Program-made: the position numbers and the translations under genes | Assembly: GCA_025459265.1 (NCBI GenBank) | Contig: JALOQX010000076.1 | Location: 1-38,569, forward strand | Source: Pirellulaceae bacterium | GTDB taxonomy: Bacteria; Planctomycetota; Planctomycetia; Pirellulales; Pirellulaceae | Length of the DNA: 38,569 nt | Direction: 5' to 3' | The notes under the pieces: model-generated | What the model was told of the DNA's origin: nothing | The model's database searches: none | What the model saw: the letters and a program-made list of their open reading frames with translations, nothing else | In this document: positions 23,976 through 32,736 of the stretch, piece after piece | Layout: the number at the start of each line of letters is the position of its first letter | How positions within the stretch are numbered: the stretch's first letter is position 1

Positions 23976-26510
23976 TCACGCCGAAGCGGCAGTGCCGCGG
24001 CGGTGGACCATGCCCTGGTGGCCATCGACGGTTACCATCTCGCCGTTGGTCAGCAGACTCATGACGCTCCGGACTGACATGACGGCCGGCAATCGCATTT
24101 CGCGGGCCGTTACTGCGCCGTGAGACAGCGGACCACCGCTCTCGGTGATCAGCCCCGACGCACTGTAGAACAAGGGCGTCCAGGCGGGGTTGGTCGTGCG
24201 AGCCACCAGGACGCTCCCACTCGGGAACCGCGCAAAGTCGTCGGGACCGTGCACGAGAAAACATCGATTCGACACCACTCCCGGACTGCCGGGCAATCCG
24301 GCGAGCGACTGGCCGGTCGGCAGACCCGCGCCGGCCACCGTCGTGTCGTCCAGCGACCACTTGGGTGTCGTGCCGCACGCCTGCTCAAAGGCCGCTTTTG
24401 TGGTATACACGGCGTGCCGATACGTGTCGCTATCGGAGGGCGGGAACTCGGCCACCAGCTGTTCCAGCATCGCCGCGGAAAAGTAAAAGATGTCACCCGG
24501 GTCGTCCAGGATGCCACGCTCCGCCAGCCGCTGACCCAGGGCCAGTGCCGCGTGCCGGGCGAGCGGATTGACCCGCGTCGTCTGGTAGTGCTCCAAGTCG
24601 TCCAGCAGCGTGTAGGTGCGTGCCAGGTTGATCAGCTCGCGGAAGAAGAACCGCAGCTCGAGCGGGACCGCGCTCAGAAAGGCCAGCTCCGTTTCCGAAA
24701 ACTGCAGCCGCTGCAGCCGCGCAACGTCCGCGGGTTGCGCCGGCTGCGGCTGCCGGAGAATCAACGCGATCGAGTCCAGCACCACCCACGGCGCGGCCGA
24801 CCAGGTCGGCTGGGCGTAATCGATGTCCAGCTCGCGATGCCCGTGGTCGTCCAGAAAGCGGCCCAAACGCTGTTCGAACTCCGGATACTGCTTGGCGAAA
24901 TCGCACTCGTACCAGGCCTGCCCCCCCTGTTCCGTCAGCCGCCGCCGCAGTGCTTCATTCTTCGCCGCCAGTTGGGCCAGTTCGTGCATTTCACGATTGA
25001 CAACCGCCGTTTTCGTATCGCAGCCGGCCAGTAGTCCATCGAAGACTCGGATGCCCTTCTCCTTGCCGCACGCCAGCGTCACCAGATGCAGCAGCAGGCG
25101 ATGCAGGAATGACTGCGTGATCGAGATAGCAATATTCGGGCGGAAATAGTCGGCGGCGATCGCCTGAAGTTGCCGCACATGTTCCCAGATTTGCGGAACC
25201 GACAGGTTGTCGAGCGGGACGGCGGACAGGCGGCCGAGCCGGATCAAGTACCGGTCCAGGTCCCGCGCCCAATGGACCGGCAACTCCAGTACCCATGAAA
25301 ACTTCTCGCGCAGCTGGGGAATCTCGGCCGCCAGCTCCTGCAGGTTCTGCGCGTGGACAGGCCGGTACGCAGCCAGCAAGTCCACCGCGTTCTGGTTGCC
25401 GTAGACGTAGTGGTCGATACAAGTGAACCAGTCCTCCTTCAAAGGCGGGAGCCCCATCAGCTGCAGCGAGTGCGTCAGTGACTGGCGAAAGACCGCGCCC
25501 AAGAAGTCCCACGAGAGCGGCGTCATGGCATTGGGAAATCGTTCCGCCGATTCGTCGCGTGTGAACCGGGGCGGCAGCGTGGTCACCGCCCGGGACTGAA
25601 ACAGGTACAGCTGCCCGGTCTTGATTCCCCACTCAATGTCCTGCGGCCAGCCGAAGTGCGCTTCGACGCGCGCCAGCAACTGCCCGACGGCCACGATCTC
25701 CTCGTGGTTCAAACACGGCACGTCCGCCAGATCGGCCGCCACAGGCCGCTCGTCGGTCCCCCCGGCGGTCGGCACGATCATGCGGTCCTTATGCCCAATC
25801 GACTGCGATACTACCTGCAACGTGGCCTTGTCGAGAACGAGATGGTCGATTTCGCACTCTCCGGCCACGACCGATTCCCCCAGGCCGTAATTCGCATCGA
25901 TGATCATCTGCCGAAGACTGCCCGTGACTGGATTGACCGAGAAACCGACACCCGCCCGATCGCATTCGATCTGCAGCTGCACCACGACCGCCATCCGCGT
26001 CTGCTGTTGAGAAAACCCCTGGTGGTGCCGATACAGCACCGCCCGGTCACCCCACAGCGAGACGAAACAATCGCGTACCCGGCGCGGAATGTCGTCGGGA
26101 CTCACGTTCAGGTACGTGTCGTGCTGACCCGCAAACGCGGCTTGCGCAAGGTCCTCCAGTGTCGACGAAGATCGCACGGCAAACCGCGCTCCCGGAGGCG
26201 GCTGCACGACCACCAGCGCCTGCGCGATGGCTTGCGACACGTCGCGTGGAAGTGCCTCCTGCGAGAACCGGCACCGCAGGTCCGCACATTGCTCCGAAAG
26301 GCGGACCGTGTCGTCAAATGCCAGCGCCAGCAGGTGTGCGTCGAGCCAGTCCAGCGCGGCGATGAAGTGCTGATAGCTGTCCGCAGTGACGACGAAGCCC
26401 GGTGGAACTGGAAATCCTGCCTGCACCAGGTTGATCAGGTTATGGCCCTTGCCGCCAACCAGCGACACGGCACCCAGGCCAGACTCACTGAGCGCGACAA
26501 CGAGGTTCAT
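23976..26510 (-). CDS. PEP-synthase/rifampin-phosphotransferase-like dikinase
   Basis: The 844-residue protein has an ATP-grasp PPDK N-terminal domain (GGKGHNLINLVQAGFPVPPGFV about 19-40; RSSSTLEDLAQAAFAGQHDTYLNV; DIEWGIKTGQLYLFQSRAV about 290-312), a helical middle region beginning PLSWDFLGAVFRQSL, and a C-terminal swivelling phosphohistidine domain with GGPLSHGAVTAREMRLPAV (His about 797). The PEP/pyruvate TIM barrel of true PEP synthase is missing. This ATP domain - middle - His domain order is that of rifampin phosphotransferase and its many uncharacterised relatives. It probably moves the beta-phosphate of ATP via His to an unknown acceptor. Its ATG overlaps the stop of the upstream acyltransferase (ATGA), so it is the last gene of a lipid operon; a lipid-type acceptor is conceivable. 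Antibiotic resistance is not implied. Confidence 0.85.
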   Translation of the reverse strand: MNLVVALSESGLGAVSLVGGKGHNLINLVQAGFPVPPGFVVTADSYQHFIAALDWLDAHLLALAFDDTVRLSEQCADLRCRFSQEALPRDVSQAIAQALVVVQPPPGARFAVRSSSTLEDLAQAAFAGQHDTYLNVSPDDIPRRVRDCFVSLWGDRAVLYRHHQGFSQQQTRMAVVVQLQIECDRAGVGFSVNPVTGSLRQMIIDANYGLGESVVAGECEIDHLVLDKATLQVVSQSIGHKDRMIVPTAGGTDERPVAADLADVPCLNHEEIVAVGQLLARVEAHFGWPQDIEWGIKTGQLYLFQSRAVTTLPPRFTRDESAERFPNAMTPLSWDFLGAVFRQSLTHSLQLMGLPPLKEDWFTCIDHYVYGNQNAVDLLAAYRPVHAQNLQELAAEIPQLREKFSWVLELPVHWARDLDRYLIRLGRLSAVPLDNLSVPQIWEHVRQLQAIAADYFRPNIAISITQSFLHRLLLHLVTLACGKEKGIRVFDGLLAGCDTKTAVVNREMHELAQLAAKNEALRRRLTEQGGQAWYECDFAKQYPEFEQRLGRFLDDHGHRELDIDYAQPTWSAAPWVVLDSIALILRQPQPAQPADVARLQRLQFSETELAFLSAVPLELRFFFRELINLARTYTLLDDLEHYQTTRVNPLARHAALALGQRLAERGILDDPGDIFYFSAAMLEQLVAEFPPSDSDTYRHAVYTTKAAFEQACGTTPKWSLDDTTVAGAGLPTGQSLAGLPGSPGVVSNRCFLVHGPDDFARFPSGSVLVARTTNPAWTPLFYSASGLITESGGPLSHGAVTAREMRLPAVMSVRSVMSLLTNGEMVTVDGHQGMVHRRGTAASA

Positions 26511-27877
26511 GGCGAAACTCCTCCCGACAGTGTTTCACGTTCGATCAGTTGTCCCACCGCACGGATTTCCCGGACGATACCGCGCCCCTCCATCGCCAGT
26601 TGCTGCTGCTCGGCGGGGCTCCGTGCCAACCGGACGAAGGTGCGGGCACGCCGCCAGGCGCGCTGGAACCGATCGCCGTAGAGCACGGCGTAATAACCCG
26701 TGTAGGGCAGCGCGATTGTGTACAGACTCGCCCACAACGTCGGCAGCAACAGCCAGGCGGCCACCAGTTGCACGAGATAGAAACACGGGAACACGACGAA
26801 ACTGGGAAAGATCGCATTGGAGGCCCAATGGTCTTGATCTCGCGACAGTTTCGTCGCAATCCACTTCACGACGCCATAGGGAGCGGCATGGTTCAGGGCG
26901 CCAAAGAGGGCCAGTGGCCCGCCCAGGAGCATCAGCTCGAACTCACGCAGCAGGAAGAACGCCGCACGTCCGGGATGGAGCGGCAAGTACACCTCGTGCG
27001 GCGTGATGCCGGCCCGCCTGAGCCGGTGGCGATAGCCGCGGATGCGTCGGGCGAGCTGCCGCGGGACGTCGGGGTGATGCTGGTCGAGCCAGCTCCAGCC
27101 GGCCTGCAAGCGGCTGATCAGCTGAAACCACTGCGCCACCGACGAATCGTCGGAGCCGAGCGGCCTGGGTGATCCCGCCCCCGTCGCCACAATTTCGGCC
27201 GCCCACGTCAACAGGTACTGTTCGCGGCGTCGCGGCGTGTTGATCGTCAACGTGGCCACCTGCTGTTCGATCACCCGCGTCAAGTCCGCTGGCGTAGCCT
27301 CCGGATTCTGGGTGAGCCAGCGCTGCATATCCAGCGGCTCGCCGAACCGCAACCACACGTCGGAGCGGAAGCGGTCCTTGGCGGTGTAGAGCAGCCCGAC
27401 AGGCACGACGCGCAGCGGTCCCGATTGGTCGGCGCTACGGGCGTATTGCAGGGCGATTCGGGCCGCCCCATGACGGAACGCCCGCAATCGGGAGTCGGAG
27501 TGGCTGACCCCCTCGGGAAAGATGCAGATGGCGCCGCCACGAGCCAGCACGACCTGGCACTGCTGCAGGCTCCGCAAATTCTCCCGCGGGCTCGCGCCCG
27601 CTCGCGCGTCCTGCTGCCGGCGGAAAGTAATCACGCCGCACATGGACATGATCCAACGCAACATGACATTGTCGGCCAGCGCATGCTTCGCCGTGACCGT
27701 GATCCGCCGGTGCACTGCCGTCACAATTACCAAGGGGTCGACCAGCGCATTGCTGTGGTTGGCCACGATCAACACGGGCCCATCGCCTGGCAGGTGGTGC
27801 GGCGCTTCCACGTCAATGCGACGGAAGAACAGATGCACCGCCAAGCTCGCCATACCCCGCAGCCATCGGTACAGCAT
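26507..27877 (-). CDS. Lysophospholipid/glycerol-phosphate acyltransferase, NHxNxLxDP subfamily
   Basis: This 456-residue membrane acyltransferase carries VANHSNALVDPLV (H41 and D47 separated by five residues, as in the GPAT/DHAPAT subfamily with NHPNSLxDP, not the usual HX4D) and IFPEGVSHSDSRLRAFRHGAARIAL (about 119-143), typical of that subfamily. The C-terminal half has hydrophobic stretches (FFLLREFELMLLGGPLALFG; FYLVQLVAAWLLLPTLWASLYTIALPY), i.e. two or three membrane segments. The ATG at 27877 follows GGGGAGTGA. It overlaps the PAP2-like gene by 65 bp and the next gene by ATGA, so all three are translationally linked. Likely acts on glycerol-3-phosphate or a lysolipid in envelope lipid assembly. 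It differs clearly from the acyltransferase at 22749. Confidence 0.87.
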   Translation of the reverse strand: MLYRWLRGMASLAVHLFFRRIDVEAPHHLPGDGPVLIVANHSNALVDPLVIVTAVHRRITVTAKHALADNVMLRWIMSMCGVITFRRQQDARAGASPRENLRSLQQCQVVLARGGAICIFPEGVSHSDSRLRAFRHGAARIALQYARSADQSGPLRVVPVGLLYTAKDRFRSDVWLRFGEPLDMQRWLTQNPEATPADLTRVIEQQVATLTINTPRRREQYLLTWAAEIVATGAGSPRPLGSDDSSVAQWFQLISRLQAGWSWLDQHHPDVPRQLARRIRGYRHRLRRAGITPHEVYLPLHPGRAAFFLLREFELMLLGGPLALFGALNHAAPYGVVKWIATKLSRDQDHWASNAIFPSFVVFPCFYLVQLVAAWLLLPTLWASLYTIALPYTGYYAVLYGDRFQRAWRRARTFVRLARSPAEQQQLAMEGRGIVREIRAVGQLIERETLSGGVSP

Positions 27878-28793
27878 CTTCGTCACTCCCCGGCAATGCG
27901 GCGAGTCCCGCCGCCTGGCGTGCTCGCGCCCATCGCTGCACCACCGTTTCACCCCACAGGATGCAGAGGACCGGAATGATCGTCCCCGCAATCAGGTCCA
28001 CAACGTAGTGGTAACGCAAGAAGACCGTCGCGACATAAATCAACGCGACGATCGGCAAATAGGTCATCCCGCGCAGCCGATTGGTCCGCAAGTCACTCAG
28101 ACAGAGATAAACCGAGCATCCGACGTGGAGACTGGGAAAGACTCCTTGCAGTCCCCCCGTCGCCTCGTTGCCGAGGACCACCAGCCGGTAGAAGAACGCT
28201 CCCTGGAGCGCAACGTCATACTGATCCGCCTGAAAGACCACCGGACCGTGTGCCGGTACAAAAATGTACCCCAAGTAACTAATGGCGTACGTGAAGATCC
28301 AGCCGGTCAAGTACTTTTCCCGCTCCAGCGCCGGCTTGCCGAGGCATCCCAGGAACAGCGACAGGTAGATGTACGGGATGAAAGCCGCATAGGCAAAACT
28401 CAGAAACTCAGTGCGTCCCGGCGTCTGGTACGGTTGTATGGCCAGACTCGGGTCGAAACCGAACAGCCAATTGTCCGCCCGCGACAGGGCGGCGTCGGCC
28501 AGGTATGGCATGGCCACCACGCCCAGCTTGCCCAGCGCCGTATACAGAGAAAACACCACCGTGACGGTGACAACCGCCCGCGCGTACGGCACCCAGCGCC
28601 GCTGTTCCCAGTGCGTGAACACGCACGTGGCGACGGCCAGGCCGATCCAAAGCCCCAGGATGGCCAGCGCAATCGGCATCAGCGTTGCTCCGACAACTGG
28701 CCACCGCACCATGCACACTACAACGGCCAGCGTGAGCAGCGCCAGCAAGGTGCGATCGCCCGGATGAACGCGCATGACCCATTCCCGTCGCAT
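27813..28793 (-). CDS. PAP2-superfamily membrane phosphatase / inositolphosphotransferase-like protein
   Basis: A 326-residue polytopic protein (about six helices) with the PAP2 catalytic motifs: GVFPSLHVGCSV (S221, H223) and RYHYVVDLIAG (R260, H262, D266). A PAHGP stretch at 180-184 and the overall layout resemble the bacterial/eukaryotic inositol-phosphorylceramide synthase and phosphatidic-acid phosphatase branch (PAP2_3-like). It may dephosphorylate phosphatidate or transfer a phospho-head group on a lipid. The first ATG at 28793 has AAGG upstream; an ATG at 28775 is an alternative. Its 3' end overlaps the acyltransferase gene by 65 bp. It is the first gene of the three-gene minus-strand operon. 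Confidence 0.85.
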   Translation of the reverse strand: MRREWVMRVHPGDRTLLALLTLAVVVCMVRWPVVGATLMPIALAILGLWIGLAVATCVFTHWEQRRWVPYARAVVTVTVVFSLYTALGKLGVVAMPYLADAALSRADNWLFGFDPSLAIQPYQTPGRTEFLSFAYAAFIPYIYLSLFLGCLGKPALEREKYLTGWIFTYAISYLGYIFVPAHGPVVFQADQYDVALQGAFFYRLVVLGNEATGGLQGVFPSLHVGCSVYLCLSDLRTNRLRGMTYLPIVALIYVATVFLRYHYVVDLIAGTIIPVLCILWGETVVQRWARARQAAGLAALPGSDEDAVPMAAGYGELGGASVLPSH

Positions 28794-28968
28794 GACCAGG
28801 TCGCCTTACTGGGAATGCTGTGGACCAACGTCATCCGCCGCCGAAAACCGACCGCCATTATCTCCCTTCCCACAGCCAAAAGCCACCTGCCCCCGCTTTC
28901 ACAAGACAGGGCCCAGGGGGAACCCGGCACGCCGACTCGCCGTTCATGCCCTGCCAGGCGGTGTGACC

Positions 28969-28992
28969 CCCGCGCGCCGAACGGGGCGCGGG
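28969..28992 (-). terminator. Possible terminator hairpin of the ABC transporter operon
   Basis: CCCGCGC (28969-28975) and GCGCGGG (28986-28992) form a 7-bp GC stem with a 10-nt loop, 8 nt beyond the stop of the ABC permease. No T-run follows on the minus strand, so a factor-dependent or inefficient terminator at best. Confidence 0.35.
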
Positions 28993-28999
28993 CGACGCG

Positions 29000-30307
29000 T
29001 CAGCCGGTGATGGCCCAGCGCAAGAGTTCGTTGAGCTTGGGCGCGCGACCCTGGGTGAGCATGCCGATGCGGAACACGCGGCTGGAGGCGAACACGCACA
29101 GGCCGGTCGTGGCCACCATGATGGCCAGCCCCAGGAGGGGCTGCCACAGCGGAATGGCGCTGGTCGAGGCCAGACGCAGGCACATCAGCATGGGTATGAA
29201 CGGAGGAATCAGGGACAGCCACGTGGCGAAACTGCTGTTCGGCTCCCGGACCACGTTGATCCACACGAACAGCGGCAACACGATCAGCACCCACACGGGC
29301 AACAGCAGGCTCTGCGCCTCCTTCAGCTGGTTGACGGCCGCGCCGATCGCCATGAACATCGAACTGAACATGAGCACGGCCAGCACCTGGAACACGGCAA
29401 ACCACGGCAGAATGTGAAACGGCACGAGATCCGTCACCTGGTTGTAGCGTGCCAGCGCATAGCCGCCCGTCAGGTAGATCACCGCCACGGTCAGCGACCC
29501 GGCCACGTTGCCAAATAGTTTGCCTGTCATGATCTCCAGCGGCGACGCGGAACCGAGCAGCACCTCCGCAATGCGATTGGTCTTTTCCTCCAACACGGTT
29601 TCCAGCATCGGCTGGGCCGACATCATGATGATCATAAACATGAACATCATGATCCCCATCGGCAGGAAGATCGACATCAGCATCTGCTCATCGCGGGCCT
29701 TCTTCACCCCCCCCGCCTCGTCGCGTGCAAACAGACCGCGACCTTCGAAGGTGATGGCACGCGACTGGGCGACGACCGTCGGGTCGATGCCCGCCGAGCG
29801 CATGCGCAGGGATTGGATCAACTCGGTCAGCGTCCCTTCGAACCAGCGTTTCTCGTCGGACAGCGCCGTGTTTTCGCCATAGAAGCTCACCACCGAGGAC
29901 ACGCCCGCGCGCGGCATCTCCAGCACATCAGCCGGGATTTCCACAAACGCATACAGCTCGCCGCGTTTCACGCGGTCGGACAACTGCAGGCGCAGTTCGT
30001 CCGTGACCGGCGCCGCCGGGGCGTCCGCCAGGCGGTACTCCGGCGCAACTTGCTTGCCCGATGTCGGGTCGTGCGTGCTGTGGCGATTGCGCGTCTCCAG
30101 CGCTTCCCGAATGGCGGGCAGCAAGGTCCCCGTCTGGTCCAAGACCACAAACTGCTTCTCGCGCACGTCGACGCGATCCTTCAACAGCTGGGGAATGACG
30201 GCACCGCCCACCATGAAAATCGGCATCACGGCCAGGCTGATCACGAAGGCCTTGGAGCCGACCATGGCCAGGTATTCACGTCGCGCGATGACAAAGGCCT
30301 TACGCAT
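29000..30307 (-). CDS. ABC-2 type transporter permease (NatB-like)
   Basis: The 435-residue membrane subunit of an ABC exporter. It has a first helix at about 20-42 (KAFVISLAVMPIFMVGGAVIPQLL), a large extracytoplasmic domain of about 165 residues, then five or six helices starting MLMSIFLPMGIMMFMFMIIMM. The cytoplasmic coupling region reads EEKTNRIAEVLLGSASPLEIMTGKLFGN, the hallmark of NatB/YhaP-type ABC-2 permeases (EEKE-RT-EVLL--P). The gene overlaps the 3' end of the ATPase gene by 8 bp, confirming a matched pair. The substrate is unknown: the family handles sodium, antibiotics, lipids or peptides. Confidence 0.92.
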   Translation of the reverse strand: MRKAFVIARREYLAMVGSKAFVISLAVMPIFMVGGAVIPQLLKDRVDVREKQFVVLDQTGTLLPAIREALETRNRHSTHDPTSGKQVAPEYRLADAPAAPVTDELRLQLSDRVKRGELYAFVEIPADVLEMPRAGVSSVVSFYGENTALSDEKRWFEGTLTELIQSLRMRSAGIDPTVVAQSRAITFEGRGLFARDEAGGVKKARDEQMLMSIFLPMGIMMFMFMIIMMSAQPMLETVLEEKTNRIAEVLLGSASPLEIMTGKLFGNVAGSLTVAVIYLTGGYALARYNQVTDLVPFHILPWFAVFQVLAVLMFSSMFMAIGAAVNQLKEAQSLLLPVWVLIVLPLFVWINVVREPNSSFATWLSLIPPFIPMLMCLRLASTSAIPLWQPLLGLAIMVATTGLCVFASSRVFRIGMLTQGRAPKLNELLRWAITG

Positions 30308-31223
30308 GCACCGGCTCCTTCATCTCGTGAGGTGCGGGCTTGGCGATCCGGACGAAGATGTCGTGCAGCGACGGCCGCGCCACCTCGAAATGTTCCACTC
30401 GCCCCAGCGTCATGAGCTGCCGCAGGATCTGCTGCGGATCGGCCTCCGGCGCCATCCGCAGTTCCTTGTACGGTCCATAGTCGTTGACGCGCGCTACGCC
30501 CGACAGCTCGCCGAGATTGCCGTTGACGGCCGGCATGCGAACCCGCAGCGTGTCGCTCCCGTAGTGCGCCTGAATCGACTCCAGGCTGCCGTCCAGCACT
30601 TTCCGGCCGTGGAAGATCATGAAGATCGTGTCGCACATGCGCTCGGCAACATCCATGTCGTGCGTGGAAAAGATCACGGTCGAGCCTTGGTCGCGCAGCG
30701 ACAGCACGGCGTCCTTCAGCGCCTCCATGTTCACCGGGTCGAGCCCGCTGAACGGCTCGTCCAGCACGACCAGCGTCGGCCGCGAGACGATCGTGGCGAT
30801 GAACTGCACCTTCTGCGACATGCCCTTGGAGAGCGTTTCCACCTTCTGGTCGGCGCACTGATCGAGTCCCAGCCGCGCCAGCCAGGTGTCGATCTCCCGC
30901 CGGCAGCTGCGCATCCCTTTCAGGCGGGCGTAGAAAGCGAGGATGTCGCGCACCTTCATTTTCTTGTACAGGCCGCGTTCCTCCGGCAGATAACCCACCC
31001 GGTCGTCCGCGCCGCTCCAGCGGTCTCGGCCCAGCACGACCACCCGTCCCGCATCCGGGTAAATGATCCGCAGAATCATCCGCAAGGTGGTCGTCTTGCC
31101 CGATCCGTTGGGTCCAATGAAGCCGTAGACCGCGCCTTCCGGCACGTGCAGATCGATCGCGTCCACGGCCACCTGAGCACCAAACCGCTTCGTCACGCCA
31201 TGTAGTTCAACGGCAGCAGTCAT
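30300..31223 (-). CDS. ABC transporter ATP-binding protein (NatA-like)
   Basis: The 307-residue ATPase partner of the permease. Walker A GPNGSGKTTT is at 37-46, the Q-loop region shows YLPEERGLY (78-87), where Pro-Glu-Glu is typical of the DrrA/NatA branch, the signature is degenerate LSKGMSQKV (131-139), Walker B LVVLDEPFSGLDP at 151-163, and the switch His is in STHDMDVAERM. A C-terminal domain of about 80 residues is present, as in NatA-type exporters. It overlaps the permease by 8 bp. The gap to the oxidoreductase stop upstream is 89 bp, so one longer minus-strand transcript from 32416 is possible. Confidence 0.95.
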   Translation of the reverse strand: MTAAVELHGVTKRFGAQVAVDAIDLHVPEGAVYGFIGPNGSGKTTTLRMILRIIYPDAGRVVVLGRDRWSGADDRVGYLPEERGLYKKMKVRDILAFYARLKGMRSCRREIDTWLARLGLDQCADQKVETLSKGMSQKVQFIATIVSRPTLVVLDEPFSGLDPVNMEALKDAVLSLRDQGSTVIFSTHDMDVAERMCDTIFMIFHGRKVLDGSLESIQAHYGSDTLRVRMPAVNGNLGELSGVARVNDYGPYKELRMAPEADPQQILRQLMTLGRVEHFEVARPSLHDIFVRIAKPAPHEMKEPVHA

Positions 31224-31312
31224 CGAGTTGCCTCAGCGTCTCCGAATGTGCGGATGCGTCTGTCCGCGTACGAGTATCAATTCGTTGCCCTCGCCGGCAT
31301 CTTGGCGTACGG

Positions 31313-32416
31313 CTACAACTTCACTGGCTGTTGGCGGTCAGCGCTTTCGAGCGCCGCGAAACACATGGCCAGCGAAGCCAGATTGTCGCGGGCCGAGTTG
31401 GAAGGTTCCCGGTCGTCCTCGATCGCACAGAGCAGTTCGGACATCGTGCCGTCAAATCCATCCGGAAACCAGCGTGTCGTCAGGCGCGGTACCATCTTGC
31501 CGCGCGCCGTGTAGAGCGTCACCGTCTGCTCGTTGATGTTCGGCCCGCGGCTGATGAGCGTCCCTCGCGTACCGACAATCACGGTGCGATCTTCCGGGCC
31601 GTATCGCGTGTCGCCGCGCAGCAGGATGGACGCCTCGGCGTGCGGATACTCCATGACGGCGTGGGCGGACAGCGGCGGCTGGGCACGCTGGGACCGGGTG
31701 CGGCAGACGGCAGCAAACACCGAGGTCGCCCGCTGGGGACCGAGGTAGCAGTGCGTCATGTCGAACCAGTGAATGCCAAAGTCGTAGAGCAGCAGGTGAT
31801 GGATGGCCTCGAACGGAGTCCCGGCCACCCAGTTGTGGTCCCAACAGACCTGCAGGTCCACGCTCGTGACGTCTCCCAGCAATCCTGCCGCGATGGCCTG
31901 CCGGGCGTAGCTCACGTGCGCAGCCCAGCGGCCGTTCTGGTTGACGGCCAGCTTGACGCCTTTGCGGCGGGCGGCAGCCACGATACGGCGGCCGACCGCC
32001 AGATCCGTGACGAACGGTTTCTGACTCAGGATGTGTTTCCCGGCTCGGATCGCCGCCAACAACAGCTCAACTCGCTCCTCGGGATGTGTAGCAATGTCGA
32101 CGACGTCGATCGACGACTCGGCCAGCAGCGCTTCAGCCGACGCATAGACCCGCGCGCGGGGATAGAACGCGTCGCGCGCCTTTTCGGCACGCTCGATCAT
32201 CGGATCCGCCAGCGCCACCACCTGGTAGCGCGCGTCACGGTACGCCTTGAGATGGGTGGAGATGATGCCGCCGCAGCCGATCACGCCGATCCGGGGCCGA
32301 TAGGCGCGCGGCCGCGCCGGGCGGTAGGGCAGCCGCGGTGCCGCCAAGGTCCTGGTCGGCGTCTCCTTGCTGATGGCATAATCCTGCTCCGACGGCACGC
32401 GGCGTCTGGCACCCAT
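31313..32416 (-). CDS. Gfo/Idh/MocA-family oxidoreductase
   Basis: An NAD(P)-dependent sugar or cyclitol dehydrogenase-like protein of 367 residues. The Rossmann motif GVIGCGGIISTHLKAY is at 44-59. The usual catalytic EKP is replaced by QKP (SQKPF, 131-135), and the second motif reads LLLYDFGIHWFDMTH, preserving the Asp and His of G---D-G-H--D. The product is cytoplasmic, with no signal. The ATG at 32416 has AAAGGAAGGA directly upstream; the open frame to 32536 adds Cys/Arg-rich residues with no ribosome site and is rejected. Divergent from the secreted glycosidase-like gene at 32737, in a sugar-catabolism setting. Gln for Glu occurs in some members, so activity is likely but the substrate unknown. 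Confidence 0.9.
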   Translation of the reverse strand: MGARRRVPSEQDYAISKETPTRTLAAPRLPYRPARPRAYRPRIGVIGCGGIISTHLKAYRDARYQVVALADPMIERAEKARDAFYPRARVYASAEALLAESSIDVVDIATHPEERVELLLAAIRAGKHILSQKPFVTDLAVGRRIVAAARRKGVKLAVNQNGRWAAHVSYARQAIAAGLLGDVTSVDLQVCWDHNWVAGTPFEAIHHLLLYDFGIHWFDMTHCYLGPQRATSVFAAVCRTRSQRAQPPLSAHAVMEYPHAEASILLRGDTRYGPEDRTVIVGTRGTLISRGPNINEQTVTLYTARGKMVPRLTTRWFPDGFDGTMSELLCAIEDDREPSNSARDNLASLAMCFAALESADRQQPVKL

Positions 32417-32736
32417 AGTCCTTCCTTTGCAGTCACGGCAGTAAACGTGTCTCATTCTCCAGGATCGCACGGAAACGGTACAGCCCCGGGGACCGACGCA
32501 CGGGAGTCGACCCGTGGTTGCCAGACCAGGAACCACTGTGGGAAAATGCTCCCCGCGGGCGATGTGTCAGGCGCCCCGGGTCGGCCGGCCGACGGCTCCG
32601 TCGCACTCGAAGCGGCGGAGTCTGTGGCGGCGCCGCAGGTGCTAATCCGGACTACTCGTGACGGACCGGGAGGTCCGTCCTGCGGGCCGGTTGTCGAATC
32701 GGCCGAAAGAAGAAGCCACAATTCGGGAGTGCTCCG
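32417..32736. other. Divergent intergenic region with hairpin repeat
   Basis: A 320-bp gap between divergent genes; no gene is seen. It contains the second copy of the dispersed hairpin (32660-32679) with about 25 bp of similar flank on the left, and a run of GC-rich palindromic DNA (TCGGCCGGCCGA at about 32580). Promoters of both genes should be here but none is clear. Confidence 0.5.
32660..32679. repeat. 20-bp dispersed hairpin element, copy 2 (inverted)
   Basis: GACGGACC-GGGA-GGTCCGTC, the exact reverse complement of the element at 8751-8770. Flanks also agree (for example ATCCG about 13 nt before, CCT...GGG after), so the repeat unit is about 50-60 bp and lies in the opposite orientation to copy 1. 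Confidence 0.85.
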
